Part shown: piece after piece, positions 8,305 to 18,872 of the stretch
How the letters are laid out: the number at the start of each line of letters is the position of its first letter
Position numbering within the stretch: position 1 is the first letter of the stretch
Source: Gammaproteobacteria bacterium
Lineage (GTDB): Bacteria; Pseudomonadota; Gammaproteobacteria; Competibacterales; Competibacteraceae
Direction of reading: 5' to 3'
NCBI GenBank assembly: GCA_024235035.1
Contig: JACKNE010000008.1
Span: forward strand, 62,001-126,000
Length of the DNA: 64,000 nt
Notes under the pieces: model-generated
The model's input: only the letters and a program-made list of their open reading frames with translations
Told to the model about the DNA's origin: nothing
The model's database searches: none
Made by a program: the position numbers and the translations under genes

Positions 8305-10301
8305 GCATCCGCTCTCCGCAATGTGAAGCGGAAGATGGCACCCCCAGTAGGATTCGGTTCGTACCAGAGTCGCCCTCCATGGGCATGGATGATCGCCTGG
8401 GAAATGGCGAGTCCCATGCCCATACCACCGCTCGTGCCAGAATAGAGAGGCTCGAAGATGTCCACGACCCGATCCAGCGGAACTCCGTGCCCCCCATCCG
8501 TCACGCTGATCTGTACTTCCCGATCATTGATCGAGTCCATGCCGACCGATACCCGTTTGTCATATCGCTCGCTTGAGCAAATACTCCGCATCGAGTTTTG
8601 CAGGAGGTTGACCAGGACCAGCTGAACGTGCAAAGAATCGGCAAGGGCCGTTGGAAAGTGGCTGGCTGGCTGGCATGTGACATGGCACCCCCGGTGTTCG
8701 GTTTCCGGTTCCATCATCCGGATGACTTCTTCAACCAGAGGACCAAGAGACACCGGCAGCAATCGCACATCGCTCGCGCCGACCAGCGACCGAACACGCT
8801 GGGTGATGGCTCCCGCCCGCTCTGCCTGCTCCTCGATCTTGGCGACGAGTTCGATGAATTTGGGCTTGTCATCGATATTGCTCTGGAGGCGTCGCTTGAC
8901 CGCCTGCGCATAGTTCTGAATCGCGATCAAGGGTTGGTTGATCTCATGAGAGATAGTGGTCGCCATGGTACCCAGGCTGTGCTCCTTGCTGAAGCGCGCC
9001 AGTCTCGCCCGCAGATGGGCCACCGTAATCTCCGCCTGATGACGTCGACCATACTCATCCCACAGCTCGGTTTGGGCCCGCCGGAGGCTCCGACGGTTCA
9101 ATATGAGTGTAATGATCAATGCGGTCTGCGCCAAAATCACGCTCAACGCGGCGAAAATCTGCCAGTAATAGCGATCCCAGGCGGTGACCTCCTTGAATCG
9201 AATCTCGCAATTCGCTGGCAACAGACGCTCATTGATGCCCCAGCGGCCTAGTTGCTGCCAATCGGCGATGCAATGGGGCTTGGCCGGAGCCTGGACGCCG
9301 ATCACGGCGGGATCTTCTCCGTTCAGCACCCTGGTGACAAGCTCGCCCGCACGCCATCCTTGCGCCCTATAACTCGCGATCGACCCGGCCACAATCCCAC
9401 CGCCGAGATAGGTCTCGAACATGCCGAAGATGGGAGCATGCGAGACCGCCGCGATCCGCGTCAGCACGTCGCGTGGCACCAGCGGTACGCCGGTGCTGTC
9501 ACGAAACATCGTCAAATAAAGCACCACTGTGTCCGAAGGCAGCGCACGCACCGCTGCAACCGTTTCGGCGAGTGTGAGGCCGATGAGGTACTGGATATCG
9601 AGCCTTCCTGCATAGCGCGCCAGTGTCTCCCGCGCGAGTGAAAGATGCCATTTGTCAGGTTCGGCAGTGCCGGAGATGATGACGACCCGTCGCATCACTG
9701 GCCACAAATGCAAGGCGAGATTCAGTGTCTGTTCGAACTCAAGCTGGACCGGAACACCGATCGTGCGCGGATCAAAGCCGCGCTTTTCCAATACGGTGAC
9801 CGGTACGCTATGAAAAACGATGACCGCACCTGGCCAAAGTTCTGCGCGGTGGCGCTGGGCGAAATCGAATGCAATAGATCCGGCTGCGACGACCACATCC
9901 ACCTTCAGGTCATGATATTTTTTGCGGAGTAGCGCGATCACATCTTCAGCAAGCAATGCCTGAGGAAAACGAAACATATCAAGTGTTTCGGCGTAGAATT
10001 CGACGGGTGCTTTGTGCTCTGAAAGAGTGATAGCCTCACGCAGGCTACGGTCCAGCGCGACGAATGCCGGCAGATAGGGATCGGCCGCGTTCAAGATGAC
10101 GACGCGATGCGATACATCTTCGCTGTTCTGCGCCTGCGCAGGCGCTGCCGTGGGTGCGACCGACAGTGCGATCATCATGATGAACCTTACGATGGCCGCA
10201 CTCTTGGTCTCAGCAAATGCCCGCCCCTGCCACCAAGGGACAAAAGCACAACAGAATCGCTGTAGTGCGATTTGAGCCTGCAATTTCCGGCGCGTCAGCA
10301 T
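8301..10301 (-). CDS. Sensor histidine kinase with ABC substrate-binding-like periplasmic sensor
   Basis: Up to 666 residues. A hydrophobic N-terminal segment near MMIALSVAPTAAPAQAQ is a likely signal peptide or anchor; the ATG at 10178, with AAGG 6 bases upstream, is an alternative start. The next 300 residues resemble the periplasmic binding fold of the ABC substrate-binding family PF04392 (HRVVILNAADPYLPAFVALD; VVVAAGSIAFDFAQ; GGGIVAGSI). A transmembrane helix follows (IFAALSVILAQTALIITLIL). The transmitter has an H-box, TISHEINQPLIAIQNYAQ, then the ATPase domain with VNLLQNSMRS (N-box), VTDGGHGVP (G1) and GGMGMGLAIS (G2). It probably binds a small molecule outside the inner membrane and phosphorylates the adjacent FixJ-type regulator. 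The ligand is unknown. Confidence 0.85.
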   Translation of the reverse strand: MLTRRKLQAQIALQRFCCAFVPWWQGRAFAETKSAAIVRFIMMIALSVAPTAAPAQAQNSEDVSHRVVILNAADPYLPAFVALDRSLREAITLSEHKAPVEFYAETLDMFRFPQALLAEDVIALLRKKYHDLKVDVVVAAGSIAFDFAQRHRAELWPGAVIVFHSVPVTVLEKRGFDPRTIGVPVQLEFEQTLNLALHLWPVMRRVVIISGTAEPDKWHLSLARETLARYAGRLDIQYLIGLTLAETVAAVRALPSDTVVLYLTMFRDSTGVPLVPRDVLTRIAAVSHAPIFGMFETYLGGGIVAGSIASYRAQGWRAGELVTRVLNGEDPAVIGVQAPAKPHCIADWQQLGRWGINERLLPANCEIRFKEVTAWDRYYWQIFAALSVILAQTALIITLILNRRSLRRAQTELWDEYGRRHQAEITVAHLRARLARFSKEHSLGTMATTISHEINQPLIAIQNYAQAVKRRLQSNIDDKPKFIELVAKIEEQAERAGAITQRVRSLVGASDVRLLPVSLGPLVEEVIRMMEPETEHRGCHVTCQPASHFPTALADSLHVQLVLVNLLQNSMRSICSSERYDKRVSVGMDSINDREVQISVTDGGHGVPLDRVVDIFEPLYSGTSGGMGMGLAISQAIIHAHGGRLWYEPNPTGGAIFRFTLRRADA

Positions 10302-10452
10302 GAATGCAACGTTACGCGATGTTCGACTTTCAGGCGATCAGGCCCTCAAACCGCAAGCCTGGGCGACTGGTTTGTCGGTCCATGAAAATGCCCAAGGTGT
10401 GTGCCAAGCTTTTTCGGACCATCCGAAATGAAACCACTCCGTCAGCTGGCTA

Positions 10453-11157
10453 TTAAAACCACCCATCCACAAATCGATCGAACCACTCATCAAGCGCGGC
10501 ATCGTGGCGGAGATGCTGCTCACGCTGTTCGGTTGCGGACTGCGCACCTGGATGGCGCAACTCCTCCGCACCTTCCACCAACCAGCTTTCCATGATGGTT
10601 CGATCGACTTCCGGGTGAAATTGGACACCGAAGGCGTTGGCGCCATAGCGATAGGCCTGATGTGGAAAACGCTCGCCCGTCGCCAGTAATTCAGCCCCAG
10701 CAGGCAATTCAAAGCCTTCATGGTGCCAGTGATAGACATGCAATGGCGCATCGAACAAGGTTTGACCGACCACTGTCGGTTCGACCGGGAAATAACCGAT
10801 TTCGGCCAATCCCATCGGATGTGGTCGAACTGCCGCCCCCAAGACCCGCGCCAATAATTGTGCGCCCAGACAGATGCCCAGAAACGGTTGGCCCGATTCC
10901 AGCACCTTGGGAATCCAATCCAATTGCGCCCGGATACCTCGCCGTTTGTCATCATCGTTGGCGCTCATCGGCCCACCGAACACGATAACCCCAAGGTAGC
11001 CATCCATTTCGGATGGCAGCGACTGACCGGACAGTGGATAGCAGTAATCAAGCCGATAGCCGCGCTTACGCAGCTTGCGGGCGCAACGCCCAGCATCGGC
11101 ATCGGGAGTCTGCATCACCAAGAGCAGACGAGGACGAGGTGATGAATACGGTCTCAT
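10453..11157 (-). CDS. Class I glutamine amidotransferase-like protein
   Basis: About 234 residues from the ATG at 11155-11157; the open frame extends upstream into recG, so the shorter start is preferred. The catalytic cysteine is C96 in PFLGICLGAQLLA, and the histidine-glutamate pair is in FGVQFHPEVD. FGGPMSAND forms the oxyanion region. These residues match type-1 glutamine amidotransferases of the GMP-synthase-like/YfeJ group, which remove ammonia from glutamine or act on gamma-glutamyl compounds. No synthase domain is attached. A shadow frame of 205 residues overlaps it (10338-10955) and looks like noise. It lies immediately downstream of recG; the substrate is unknown. Confidence 0.85.
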   Translation of the reverse strand: MRPYSSPRPRLLLVMQTPDADAGRCARKLRKRGYRLDYCYPLSGQSLPSEMDGYLGVIVFGGPMSANDDDKRRGIRAQLDWIPKVLESGQPFLGICLGAQLLARVLGAAVRPHPMGLAEIGYFPVEPTVVGQTLFDAPLHVYHWHHEGFELPAGAELLATGERFPHQAYRYGANAFGVQFHPEVDRTIMESWLVEGAEELRHPGAQSATEQREQHLRHDAALDEWFDRFVDGWF

Positions 11158-11227
11158 GTCACAGGGACTCTCCAAACAGATTCGTAGATTGGGTGAAGAC
11201 GATGCTGAGTAACCACCCTCGCGCAGG

Positions 11228-13342
11228 CTAGACTTGGCCATAGCGTGCGCCAGCACCGATCCAACGGTGGATCAACGGCTCCACGCAGTTGGGGTGCTCA
11301 CGTAGCAGACGATCCGCAGTATGGCGGACGATAGGCAACCAATCCTGATCACGCAGCAAATCAGCAACCCGCAAGCTTTGTGCGCCGGTTTGGCGGGTGC
11401 CGAGCACCTCGCCAGGGCCACGTAATTCCAAATCACGACGAGCGATCTCGAAACCATCCTGGCATTCTCGTAACACCGCCAACCGGGCGTGGGCTAGCTG
11501 GGACAGCGGTGGCCGGTACAACAAGACACAACTACTCTCGATACTACCGCGCCCGACCCGGCCTCTTAGCTGATGCAATTGCGCCAAACCGAGACGTTCG
11601 GGATTCTCGATGATCATCAAACTAGCGTTAGGGACATCGACCCCAACCTCGATCACGGTGGTGGCGACCAGCAGATCCAGTGCTCCCATCTTGAAAGCCG
11701 CCATCACCATTTCCTTGGCTGTCGCCGACAACCGGCCATGCACCAGACCGATGCGCAATTCCGGCAGAATTTCGCTGAGCCGCTCGGCGGTGACCGTCGC
11801 CGCCTGGCATTGCAGCGCTTCGGATTCCTCGATCAGCGGGCAAACCCAATAGGCCTGGCGACCACGGCGGCAGGCTTGTCGGATACGCTCAATGATCGTA
11901 TCTCGTCGATGGTCAGGTACGGCAACAGTCTTGATCGGTCGGCGTCCCGGCGGCAATTCGTCGATGATCGAGGTATCGAGATCAGCATAGGCGCTCATCG
12001 CCAGCGTACGCGGGATCGGCGTGGCCGTCATGATCAGTTGGTGCGGACAACGTCCCTCGTTGCGACCTTTCTCACGCAACGCCAAACGCTGGTGAACGCC
12101 GAAACGGTGCTGCTCATCGACCACCACCAGGGCTAGCTCAGCAAAGAGCACCGATTCCTGAAACAGCGCGTGAGTACCGACTGCGACCTGAATCTCGCCG
12201 GCAGCCAACCGTTCCAGCACAATCCGTCGCGCCTTTCCGGTCAAGCGTCCACTCAACCAGGCAACCTCCAGCCCCAGCTCACCCAGCCAGTCGTGGAAAT
12301 TACGGTAATGCTGCTCAGCCAGCAACTCGGTCGGCGCCATCAGTGCGGCTTGCGCGCCGGTTTCCACCGCCCGCAACACGCTAGCAGCAGCCACGACGGT
12401 CTTTCCGGAACCGACATCCCCCTGCAACAGCCGCAGCATCGGACGCGGTTGGACCAGATCGGCGGTAATTTCCTCCAACACCCGCTGCTGGGCGCAGGTC
12501 AGGGTAAATGGCAAACGTTCGAGGAAGCGTCGGCTCAGGTGACCACCGATTAGCGGCGGCGCTACCTGGCGACGGGTCCGTTCACGCAGTCGGCGTAGGC
12601 TGAGCTGGTGCGCCAGTAATTCTTCGAAGACCAGTCGTTGCCGAGCGGGATGGCGACCACTTTCCAATTCGGCGACTGAAGTATCCACCGGTGGCTGGTG
12701 CAACAGCCGCACTGCCTCGGCGAAAGCTGGCAGACGCAGTTGCGTCAGTAACGCAGGTGGCAACCATTCTGGCAACAGCGCTGTGGACTCTAGGCATTCG
12801 AGGGCCTGCTCAGCCAGACGACGCAAGGTAAACTGCTGCAAGCCAGCGGTCGCCGGGTAGATCGGCGTGAGTCGATCATCCACCGGCGGAGCGTCGGATT
12901 CAATGCGGTGACATTCAGGATGAATCATCTCTAGACCGCCGACATAACCGGAACGCACCTCACCGAAGCAACGCAGCCGCGCCCCGGCTTGACAGAGCCA
13001 TTGCTGCTGGGCCGGGCTGAAATGGAAAAACCGTAAAGTCAGAAGACCCGTCCCATCCTCCAGACGACACAACAGAAAGCGCCGGCCGCGCCCGGTAATC
13101 TCGCTGCCGATCACGACCGCTTCGATTTGCGCTTCTTCGCCAACCCGCAACCGATCGATGGAGGTAATACAGCTGCGGTCTTGATAACGCAACGGCAGGT
13201 GCAACAACACATCCTCGACCGTATGCAGACCCAACCGACGCAGCCGTTCACTCAGCTTAGGTCCGACTCCTTTCAGAGTCGTGATCGATAGCCGTTCCGG
13301 CCCCGATGACCGCACGGCGTCACCAACACTCGCTTTCATCAC
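11228..13342 (-). CDS. recG: ATP-dependent DNA helicase RecG
   Basis: 704 residues, the normal size for RecG. It has the N-terminal wedge with an OB-fold (TTLKGVGPKLSERLRRLG; HLPLRYQDR; VIGSEITGRGRRFLLCRLEDGTG). The helicase motifs follow: Walker A LQGDVGSGKTVVA, GTHALFQ, DEQHRFGVHQR (a DExH-type Walker B), MTATPIPRTLAM, then the C-terminal motifs VHGRLSATAKE, VATTVIEVGVDVPNA and QLRGRVGRG. RecG reverses stalled replication forks and processes branched DNA. The start overlaps the stop of parE by 4 bases (ATGA). Confidence 0.97.
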   Translation of the reverse strand: MMKASVGDAVRSSGPERLSITTLKGVGPKLSERLRRLGLHTVEDVLLHLPLRYQDRSCITSIDRLRVGEEAQIEAVVIGSEITGRGRRFLLCRLEDGTGLLTLRFFHFSPAQQQWLCQAGARLRCFGEVRSGYVGGLEMIHPECHRIESDAPPVDDRLTPIYPATAGLQQFTLRRLAEQALECLESTALLPEWLPPALLTQLRLPAFAEAVRLLHQPPVDTSVAELESGRHPARQRLVFEELLAHQLSLRRLRERTRRQVAPPLIGGHLSRRFLERLPFTLTCAQQRVLEEITADLVQPRPMLRLLQGDVGSGKTVVAAASVLRAVETGAQAALMAPTELLAEQHYRNFHDWLGELGLEVAWLSGRLTGKARRIVLERLAAGEIQVAVGTHALFQESVLFAELALVVVDEQHRFGVHQRLALREKGRNEGRCPHQLIMTATPIPRTLAMSAYADLDTSIIDELPPGRRPIKTVAVPDHRRDTIIERIRQACRRGRQAYWVCPLIEESEALQCQAATVTAERLSEILPELRIGLVHGRLSATAKEMVMAAFKMGALDLLVATTVIEVGVDVPNASLMIIENPERLGLAQLHQLRGRVGRGSIESSCVLLYRPPLSQLAHARLAVLRECQDGFEIARRDLELRGPGEVLGTRQTGAQSLRVADLLRDQDWLPIVRHTADRLLREHPNCVEPLIHRWIGAGARYGQV

Positions 13343-15225
13343 ACTTCGGCCAGATGACCCTTTTCCTCCAGCCAGTTCTTGCGATCTCCTGCGCGCTTTT
13401 TCGCCAACAACAGATCCATCAACGCCAGGGTATCGTCACCGGTCTCCAGAGTCAGTTGCACCAGACGGCGGGTCGTAGGGTCCATGGTCGTTTCCCGCAA
13501 CTGTAGGGGATTCATTTCACCGAGACCCTTGAAGCGGGTGACATTCACTTTGCCCTTCTTCTTCTCGGCGGCGATCCGGTCGAGAATGCCTTGCTTCTCC
13601 GCTTCGTCCAGGGCGTAGAATACCTCCTTGCCGACATCGACCCGAAACAACGGCGGCATGGCGACATGGACATGTCCAGCTTCCACTAGCGATCGGAAAT
13701 GCCGCACGAACAGCGCACACAACAAGGTGGCAATGTGCAAACCATCGGAATCGGCATCGGCGAGAATGCAAATCTTGCCATAACGCAGCCCATTCAATGT
13801 CTCGACACCCGGATCGACGCCGATCGCCACCGCGATGTCATGTACTTCTTGCGAAGCCATCACCTCGGCGGAATCGACCTCCCAAGTGTTCAAGATCTTG
13901 CCGCGTAAGGGCATCACCGCCTGAAATTCTCGATTACGCGCTTGCTTGGCGGAACCACCAGCGGAATCACCCTCGACCAGGAACAATTCGGTGCGACCCA
14001 GATCCTGGGCGGTGCAATCGGCTAGTTTGCCAGGTAGCGCCGGGCCACTAGTAATCTGCTTACGCACGACTCTGCGGCTGGCCCGCAATCGCTTCTGGGC
14101 ATTGGCCAGCGCCAATTGCGCGATGCGCTCACCGGTCTCAGGATGCTGGTTCAACCACAGGCTCAGGGTGTCCTTGACCACGCCACCGACGAACACCGCG
14201 CATTCCCGTGAAGACAGGCGCTCCTTGGTCTGACCGGAAAACTGTGGGTCCTGCATTTTGACTGATAACACATAGCAACAACCCTCCCAAACATCTTCCG
14301 GCGCAATGCGCAATCCGCGGGGCGCCAGGTTGCGGAACTCACAGAATTCACGCACCGCATCGGTCAAACCTCCACGCAACCCATTGACATGTGTCCCCCC
14401 CTGCGAGGTGGGAATCAGGTTGACATAGCTTTCCATAACCGCTTCGCCACCCTCGGGCAACCAAGTCAATGCCCAGTCCACCGCCTCGCGCTCGCCGCTG
14501 ACATGCCCGACGAACGGCGGATCGGGCAATAACGCCATCTTGCCTAACGCTTCCCGAAGATAGTCCGTCAAACCATCCTGGTAATGCCAGAGGAGTTGTT
14601 CGCCGGTGGCTTCATCATTGAATTTGACCTTCAACCCTGGACAAAGGACTGCCTTGGCGCGCAGAACGTGCTGAAGCCGTGGCACGGAAAACTTAGGCGA
14701 GTCGAAATAGCGTGGGTCCGGCCAGAAACGCACGGTCGTTCCGGTGGATCGGCGCGACGCCGGGCCGATTTCCGCCAATTCCGACACCTTGTCGCCATCG
14801 GCAAAGATCATTTGGTATTCCTTACCGTTGCGCTTGACGCGCACTTCCAAACGGCTGGACAACGCGTTGACCACCGACACTCCGACACCATGCAAACCAC
14901 CGGAAAACTGGTAGCTACGGTCAGAGAACTTACCACCGGCATGTAACCGGGTCAGAATCAATTCGACTCCGGGAATGCCTTCCTCAGGGTGGATATCGAC
15001 CGGCATCCCCCGTCCATCGTCCTCGACCGCCAACGAACCATCGGCGTGCAGAATAACCACCACAGTCTCGGCATGGCCAGCAATGGCCTCGTCTACGCTG
15101 TTATCGATCACTTCCTGGGCTAGGTGATTGGGCCGAGCGGTATCGGTGTACATCCCTGGCCGCTTGCGGACCGGGTCGAGGCCGCTCAGGACTTCAATCG
15201 CGGAGGCGTCATAGGTAGTGTTCAT
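13339..15225 (-). CDS. parE: DNA topoisomerase IV subunit B
   Basis: 628 residues, in the size range of ParE rather than the longer GyrB. GHKL ATPase features: the NSVDEAIAGHAE segment, VEDDGRGMPVDIHPEEG, the glycine-rich GGLHGVGVSVVNALS, and a TOPRIM region with LVEGDSAGGSAKQARNREFQ and KICILADADSDGLHI. It ends with the typical KGLGEMNPLQLRETTMDP segment. With ParC it decatenates daughter chromosomes. parC is not next to it; recG follows with a 4-base overlap. The ATG has no strong ribosome site. Confidence 0.95.
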   Translation of the reverse strand: MNTTYDASAIEVLSGLDPVRKRPGMYTDTARPNHLAQEVIDNSVDEAIAGHAETVVVILHADGSLAVEDDGRGMPVDIHPEEGIPGVELILTRLHAGGKFSDRSYQFSGGLHGVGVSVVNALSSRLEVRVKRNGKEYQMIFADGDKVSELAEIGPASRRSTGTTVRFWPDPRYFDSPKFSVPRLQHVLRAKAVLCPGLKVKFNDEATGEQLLWHYQDGLTDYLREALGKMALLPDPPFVGHVSGEREAVDWALTWLPEGGEAVMESYVNLIPTSQGGTHVNGLRGGLTDAVREFCEFRNLAPRGLRIAPEDVWEGCCYVLSVKMQDPQFSGQTKERLSSRECAVFVGGVVKDTLSLWLNQHPETGERIAQLALANAQKRLRASRRVVRKQITSGPALPGKLADCTAQDLGRTELFLVEGDSAGGSAKQARNREFQAVMPLRGKILNTWEVDSAEVMASQEVHDIAVAIGVDPGVETLNGLRYGKICILADADSDGLHIATLLCALFVRHFRSLVEAGHVHVAMPPLFRVDVGKEVFYALDEAEKQGILDRIAAEKKKGKVNVTRFKGLGEMNPLQLRETTMDPTTRRLVQLTLETGDDTLALMDLLLAKKRAGDRKNWLEEKGHLAEV

Positions 15226-15434
15226 GAAGATGCAACTGTATCCAAGCAGGTAACCAGGTAGTAAGCATTATACGCAAGGTGTCGTGCGGCAAAACGGGTG
15301 GGGTGCGCCAACAGCCAAGCTTGCGCCACGGCAACGGCGACGAGAGTCGGTGGAACCGAGGTGAACGGCACAGAGTTGACCGGAGAAACGTTTTTAAGCC
15401 GACCGAAGCCTGTTTGTTTTTCAGTAGGCCATCG

Positions 15435-17308
15435 TCAAGCGGGAGTAGGCAAGACAGGGATCTTCTCGATCAAGCGCTGGAGTAGTTCAACGCTTTCACG
15501 GGCTTGATTCTGCCAGGCTTTTGCAGCATCGACGGTTTCGCTGCTATTGTCCAGAGCAACGATCCGCGCCGTCAGCGCGTCCAACGTCGGTTGCGCGAAA
15601 ACCACTAACTCCCGCAATTTATCTTGGGTGTGAACCAACTGACGTGTGGTCTCTACACTCTCGGTGATATCGTGGAAAATCGACTGCACCTGGACCGGGT
15701 CTTTCTTGCCTGGATCGAATAACGGAATGGCGCTGACTCGCAGCCAGCGGGTTTGGCCCAATCGGTTGAGCAGGCCCATGACCACAGCCTTGACCGGCAA
15801 TCCGGTGTGTAAGGCGATCAGCGACGGATGTTGTTCGTCCGGCCATTTCGTTCCATCTTCACGAAGCATTTCCCAGTCAGGATCGGCAACGATTCGCCCA
15901 GTCGCCGGGTCGCTGGACAACCCGAGAAGGCGCTCAGCGGCCAGATTGGCGGAAGTGATGTCGCCACGAGCATTCTGATACACCACCCCTTCCGCCAAAG
16001 CGTCTGTAAGTCGACGATAACGTTCCTCACTGGCCTGGATCTGGGCCGTTTCTTGCCGGCGGATAGACAGATCCAGCGCTGTGAAGGTCACGCCATCATC
16101 GGGATTGCCCGGGTGTAGCGACGAGGCATTGAGCAAGACGGGAAAGACCGTGCCATCCTTGCGGCGCCAACGAGTTTCCATAGTGCCGACGCTATGTTGG
16201 CGGATTTGTTGATACAGGTCCTTACCGACTGCCTCGAATTCTTCGGTTGACGGATACAGCAAGCGCGCGCTCTGACCTACCAGCTCTTCTCGGGAATAAC
16301 CCAGTGTCTGGCAGAGTTGGTCATTGGCATCCAGGAGGGTGCGGTTGACGACCCGACTGACCCCCACCGGCGCTGCACGATACAGGCTGGAAATCAGGGT
16401 TTCACGGTCGGATAGCATGTTTTGCACGGTTTTGAGCAGCCCAATATCGATGAAAGTCAGCACGACGCCAGCGACAGCCGCCACGCCGATGTGGTACGGC
16501 AGGATGCGCATCTGGAGCCAATCGCCCTCACGGGTACGAACTTCTCGTTCCTTTTCTACGCCCCGGCGCGCCACGTCTTGTATGAGTTCCAACAGATCCT
16601 CATCGACCAGATTATGCGTCAAGTGATTCATCGGGCGACCAATATCACCATCGAGGATTCTGAAAATACGGCGAATTTCCGGAGTGAAGCGGCGGACGGC
16701 TAGATTTTCATCGAGGATCAGCGTCGCGATCCGGGTGCTGGACATCAAATTATCCAAATCATTGTTCAGTTCAGTCAACTCCATGATTTTACTTTGATGC
16801 TCGGCATTGACGGTATGCAACTCCTCATTGACCGATTGTAATTCTTCGTTGGTGCTTTGTAGCTCCTCATTACTGGCCAATAATTCTTCATTGGTGGCTT
16901 GCAATTCTTCGTTTGAAGTTTCCAGCTCCTCGATCGTGGCTTGCAGATTTTCCCGTGAGAATTGTAGTTCTTGCTCCAGATCGTGAATGCGCTGTTCGGC
17001 TTCCAGGTTGACATCGTAGACGGAAACGCCGCCGGAAACCGACTCTTTCGGTGGAACTGTTTCCTCGATGAAGACCGCCGCCAGCGCTTCCTGGCCTTTC
17101 TTGCCGGGCAGAGGCCGAATCCGGACCTGCACGGTTTTCAACTCTTCACGCCAATGAATGCGGATGCTGGTGTATTTCAGTTCCTCGCTCGTCTTGAACA
17201 CCTTCTGCAAACCGGTGGCCAAGGGAATGGCCAAGTCTTTCACTACATTCTTGGTGATATCGTTCGTCTGCCGGCCAGAAGGCCGCCGGAAATAACCATC
17301 CGAGTCAC
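15435..17308 (-). pseudogene. 3' part of the CheB-CheR-PAS hybrid gene, separated by an IS element
   Basis: The C-terminal part of a large chemotaxis-like sensor, cut off from its start by the insertion at 17313-18885. Reading on from the CTAG at 17309-17312 gives GDSDGYFRRPSGRQ, then a region with the KNVVKDLAIPL segment, a coiled coil rich in ELETSNEELQATNEEL repeats, a PAS_10-type segment, and PAS domains with PAC-like ends (SRVVNRTLLDANDQLC; YRRLTDALAEGVVYQNARGD). It ends in a helical stretch, ELLQRLIEKIPVLPTPA. Without the front part it has no normal start; a GTG at 17241-17243 could only give a truncated protein. Confidence 0.85.
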
Positions 17309-17312
17309 CTAG
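17309..17312. repeat. CTAG target-site duplication, left copy
   Basis: CTAG immediately outside the left end of the insertion sequence, matching CTAG at 18886-18889 on the other side. Removing the element plus one copy restores an open frame across the junction (CAC ATC CTA GGT GAC), which supports this as the insertion scar. Confidence 0.85.
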
Positions 17313-17325
17313 GAGTCTGTCGGAC
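17313..17325. repeat. Terminal inverted repeat of the IS, left end
   Basis: GAGTCTGTCGGAC, 13 bp, matched perfectly in inverted form at 18873-18885. Confidence 0.9.
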
Positions 17326-17438
17326 TAATGAATCAATAAAAGGCATTCGACTCAAAATTTGACAACAGGAGGGCAACAAATCGGCTTTATGCGGTCACAA
17401 TCCGGCGAATTAGGCCGATTCTCCCCCTTTTTGGGCCA

Positions 17439-18809
17439 TCAAGACGCACTCACCCCCGGACTCAGTACGCACAGCCGCTTGAGGTTGTACGCCAGGCACA
17501 CCAACCGCCATTCCCCCTTGACTTTCTCCAAGCCTCGTAAGCCGAATCGCCGAAAGCCCATCACTTCCTTGATGATGCCAAACACCGGTTCCGAGGTGGT
17601 TTTCCGTTGGGCATAGCGCGCTTTACCCTCTGGCGTTTTCAGCCGGTGTTGCATCGCTTGCAGGGGGGTGGGGTTTTCGGGTGGCGCCGGGACCGGCGCC
17701 AGGCGGGCTTCCAGGGCTTCATAGTGCAATTGACGACCCTGTGCGATCAGCGGTTCGATCCCCGCATCCACGACCCGATTGACATTGCTCTCGCTCAGAT
17801 AGCCGTTATCCGCATTCAGACCGACGACGCTTCCCAAGCATGTCGGCAATGTGGCCAACTCCGCCAACGCGGGTTCCATCTCTTTTTTATCATTAGGGTT
17901 TTGGGTGAGGTGAGCACCCACAATCAGTCGGCTGCTGACGGTCACGGTCGCCTGGGCGTTGTAAGCTTGAGCAAAGCCCCCGCCGGAGACCGGCATGATC
18001 CGCGACTCCCCATCCGTGAAATTGACCTGATCCGTCGCCCGGGGTCCTGGGACCGGCGCCTGCGGTGGTTTACCCCCCAGCTTCCGACCTCGCGCCACTT
18101 CCTTGGCCGCGCGTTCCGCCAGGTTCGCTTCGTAGGCCGCCTGTTCGTCGGCATCCCGTATCGCCGCCCGTCGGCTGATCTCGGCCTTCACTTCGGCAAT
18201 CTTGGTCAGCCGGTCCTCTCGCCGTTGCAGTTCCTCCGGCAGATCCACCCGCTCGTCCTCGGCTCCATCTCCCGCCGTCGCCCGCGCCAGCAAGGTCTGC
18301 ACTTCCGCCCGTAATTGTTGCTCCAACTGTTCCGCATAGCCCCAACTCATTGCATGATGTTTGCTCGCGTTGGCCATGATCTTGGTGCCGTCCAAGCTCA
18401 CGTCTCCCAACTTCAACACCCCCAGCCCTTCCGCCAGCACCAGAATTTGCAGAAACAAGCCTTCCATTTGCGGTAAAAACCGCCGCCGAAACGTGTTGAT
18501 GCTATCGTGATCCGGATGCGTTCCGCCGGTGATGTACAACACCGGGATGAGTTCATAGGTCGCCCGCTCGATCTTGCGGCTGGAGAAAATCCCTTTGACA
18601 TAGCAGTAAAACAATAGCGCCAGCAGCATCTTCGGCAGGTAGGGCGCACTCCCACCACCCCGGTACACTGCTTCGATCTCCCCGGTATCCAGCGTCTCCA
18701 CCACTTCCACGATAAACCGCGCTAAGTCGTTCCCCGTTAGCCAGCCCTCCATCTCCCCCGGTAGGGTGATTGGTTCACTACGGTCAATCTCCAGAAATTG
18801 GTTACTCAT
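17439..18809 (-). CDS. IS1182-family transposase
   Basis: 456 residues, intact. The N-terminal part carries YLPKMLLALLFYCYVKGIFSSRKIERATYEL, typical of the IS1182 DUF772-type domain. The DDE catalytic core has the first aspartate in GDVSLDGTKIMANASKH, the second in VGLNADNGYLSESNVN, and the glutamate in KTTSEPVFGIIKEVMGFRRFGLRGL. Between them is a charged, proline-rich insertion (about residues 180-265). It moves its own element by cut-and-paste or copy-in mechanisms. It is on the same strand as the gene it interrupts. Confidence 0.93.
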   Translation of the reverse strand: MSNQFLEIDRSEPITLPGEMEGWLTGNDLARFIVEVVETLDTGEIEAVYRGGGSAPYLPKMLLALLFYCYVKGIFSSRKIERATYELIPVLYITGGTHPDHDSINTFRRRFLPQMEGLFLQILVLAEGLGVLKLGDVSLDGTKIMANASKHHAMSWGYAEQLEQQLRAEVQTLLARATAGDGAEDERVDLPEELQRREDRLTKIAEVKAEISRRAAIRDADEQAAYEANLAERAAKEVARGRKLGGKPPQAPVPGPRATDQVNFTDGESRIMPVSGGGFAQAYNAQATVTVSSRLIVGAHLTQNPNDKKEMEPALAELATLPTCLGSVVGLNADNGYLSESNVNRVVDAGIEPLIAQGRQLHYEALEARLAPVPAPPENPTPLQAMQHRLKTPEGKARYAQRKTTSEPVFGIIKEVMGFRRFGLRGLEKVKGEWRLVCLAYNLKRLCVLSPGVSAS

Positions 18810-18872
18810 GAGGGGTCACCTTCGTTCCAGGGTCCAGCGCGCTTGAGTTATTCTAATCCACCTCAGCACTAT

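Noticed and set aside
10338..10955. A 205-residue open frame overlapping the glutamine amidotransferase gene
   Set aside because: No recognisable motif and unusual tryptophan-rich composition; the overlapping frame has the full amidotransferase catalytic set.
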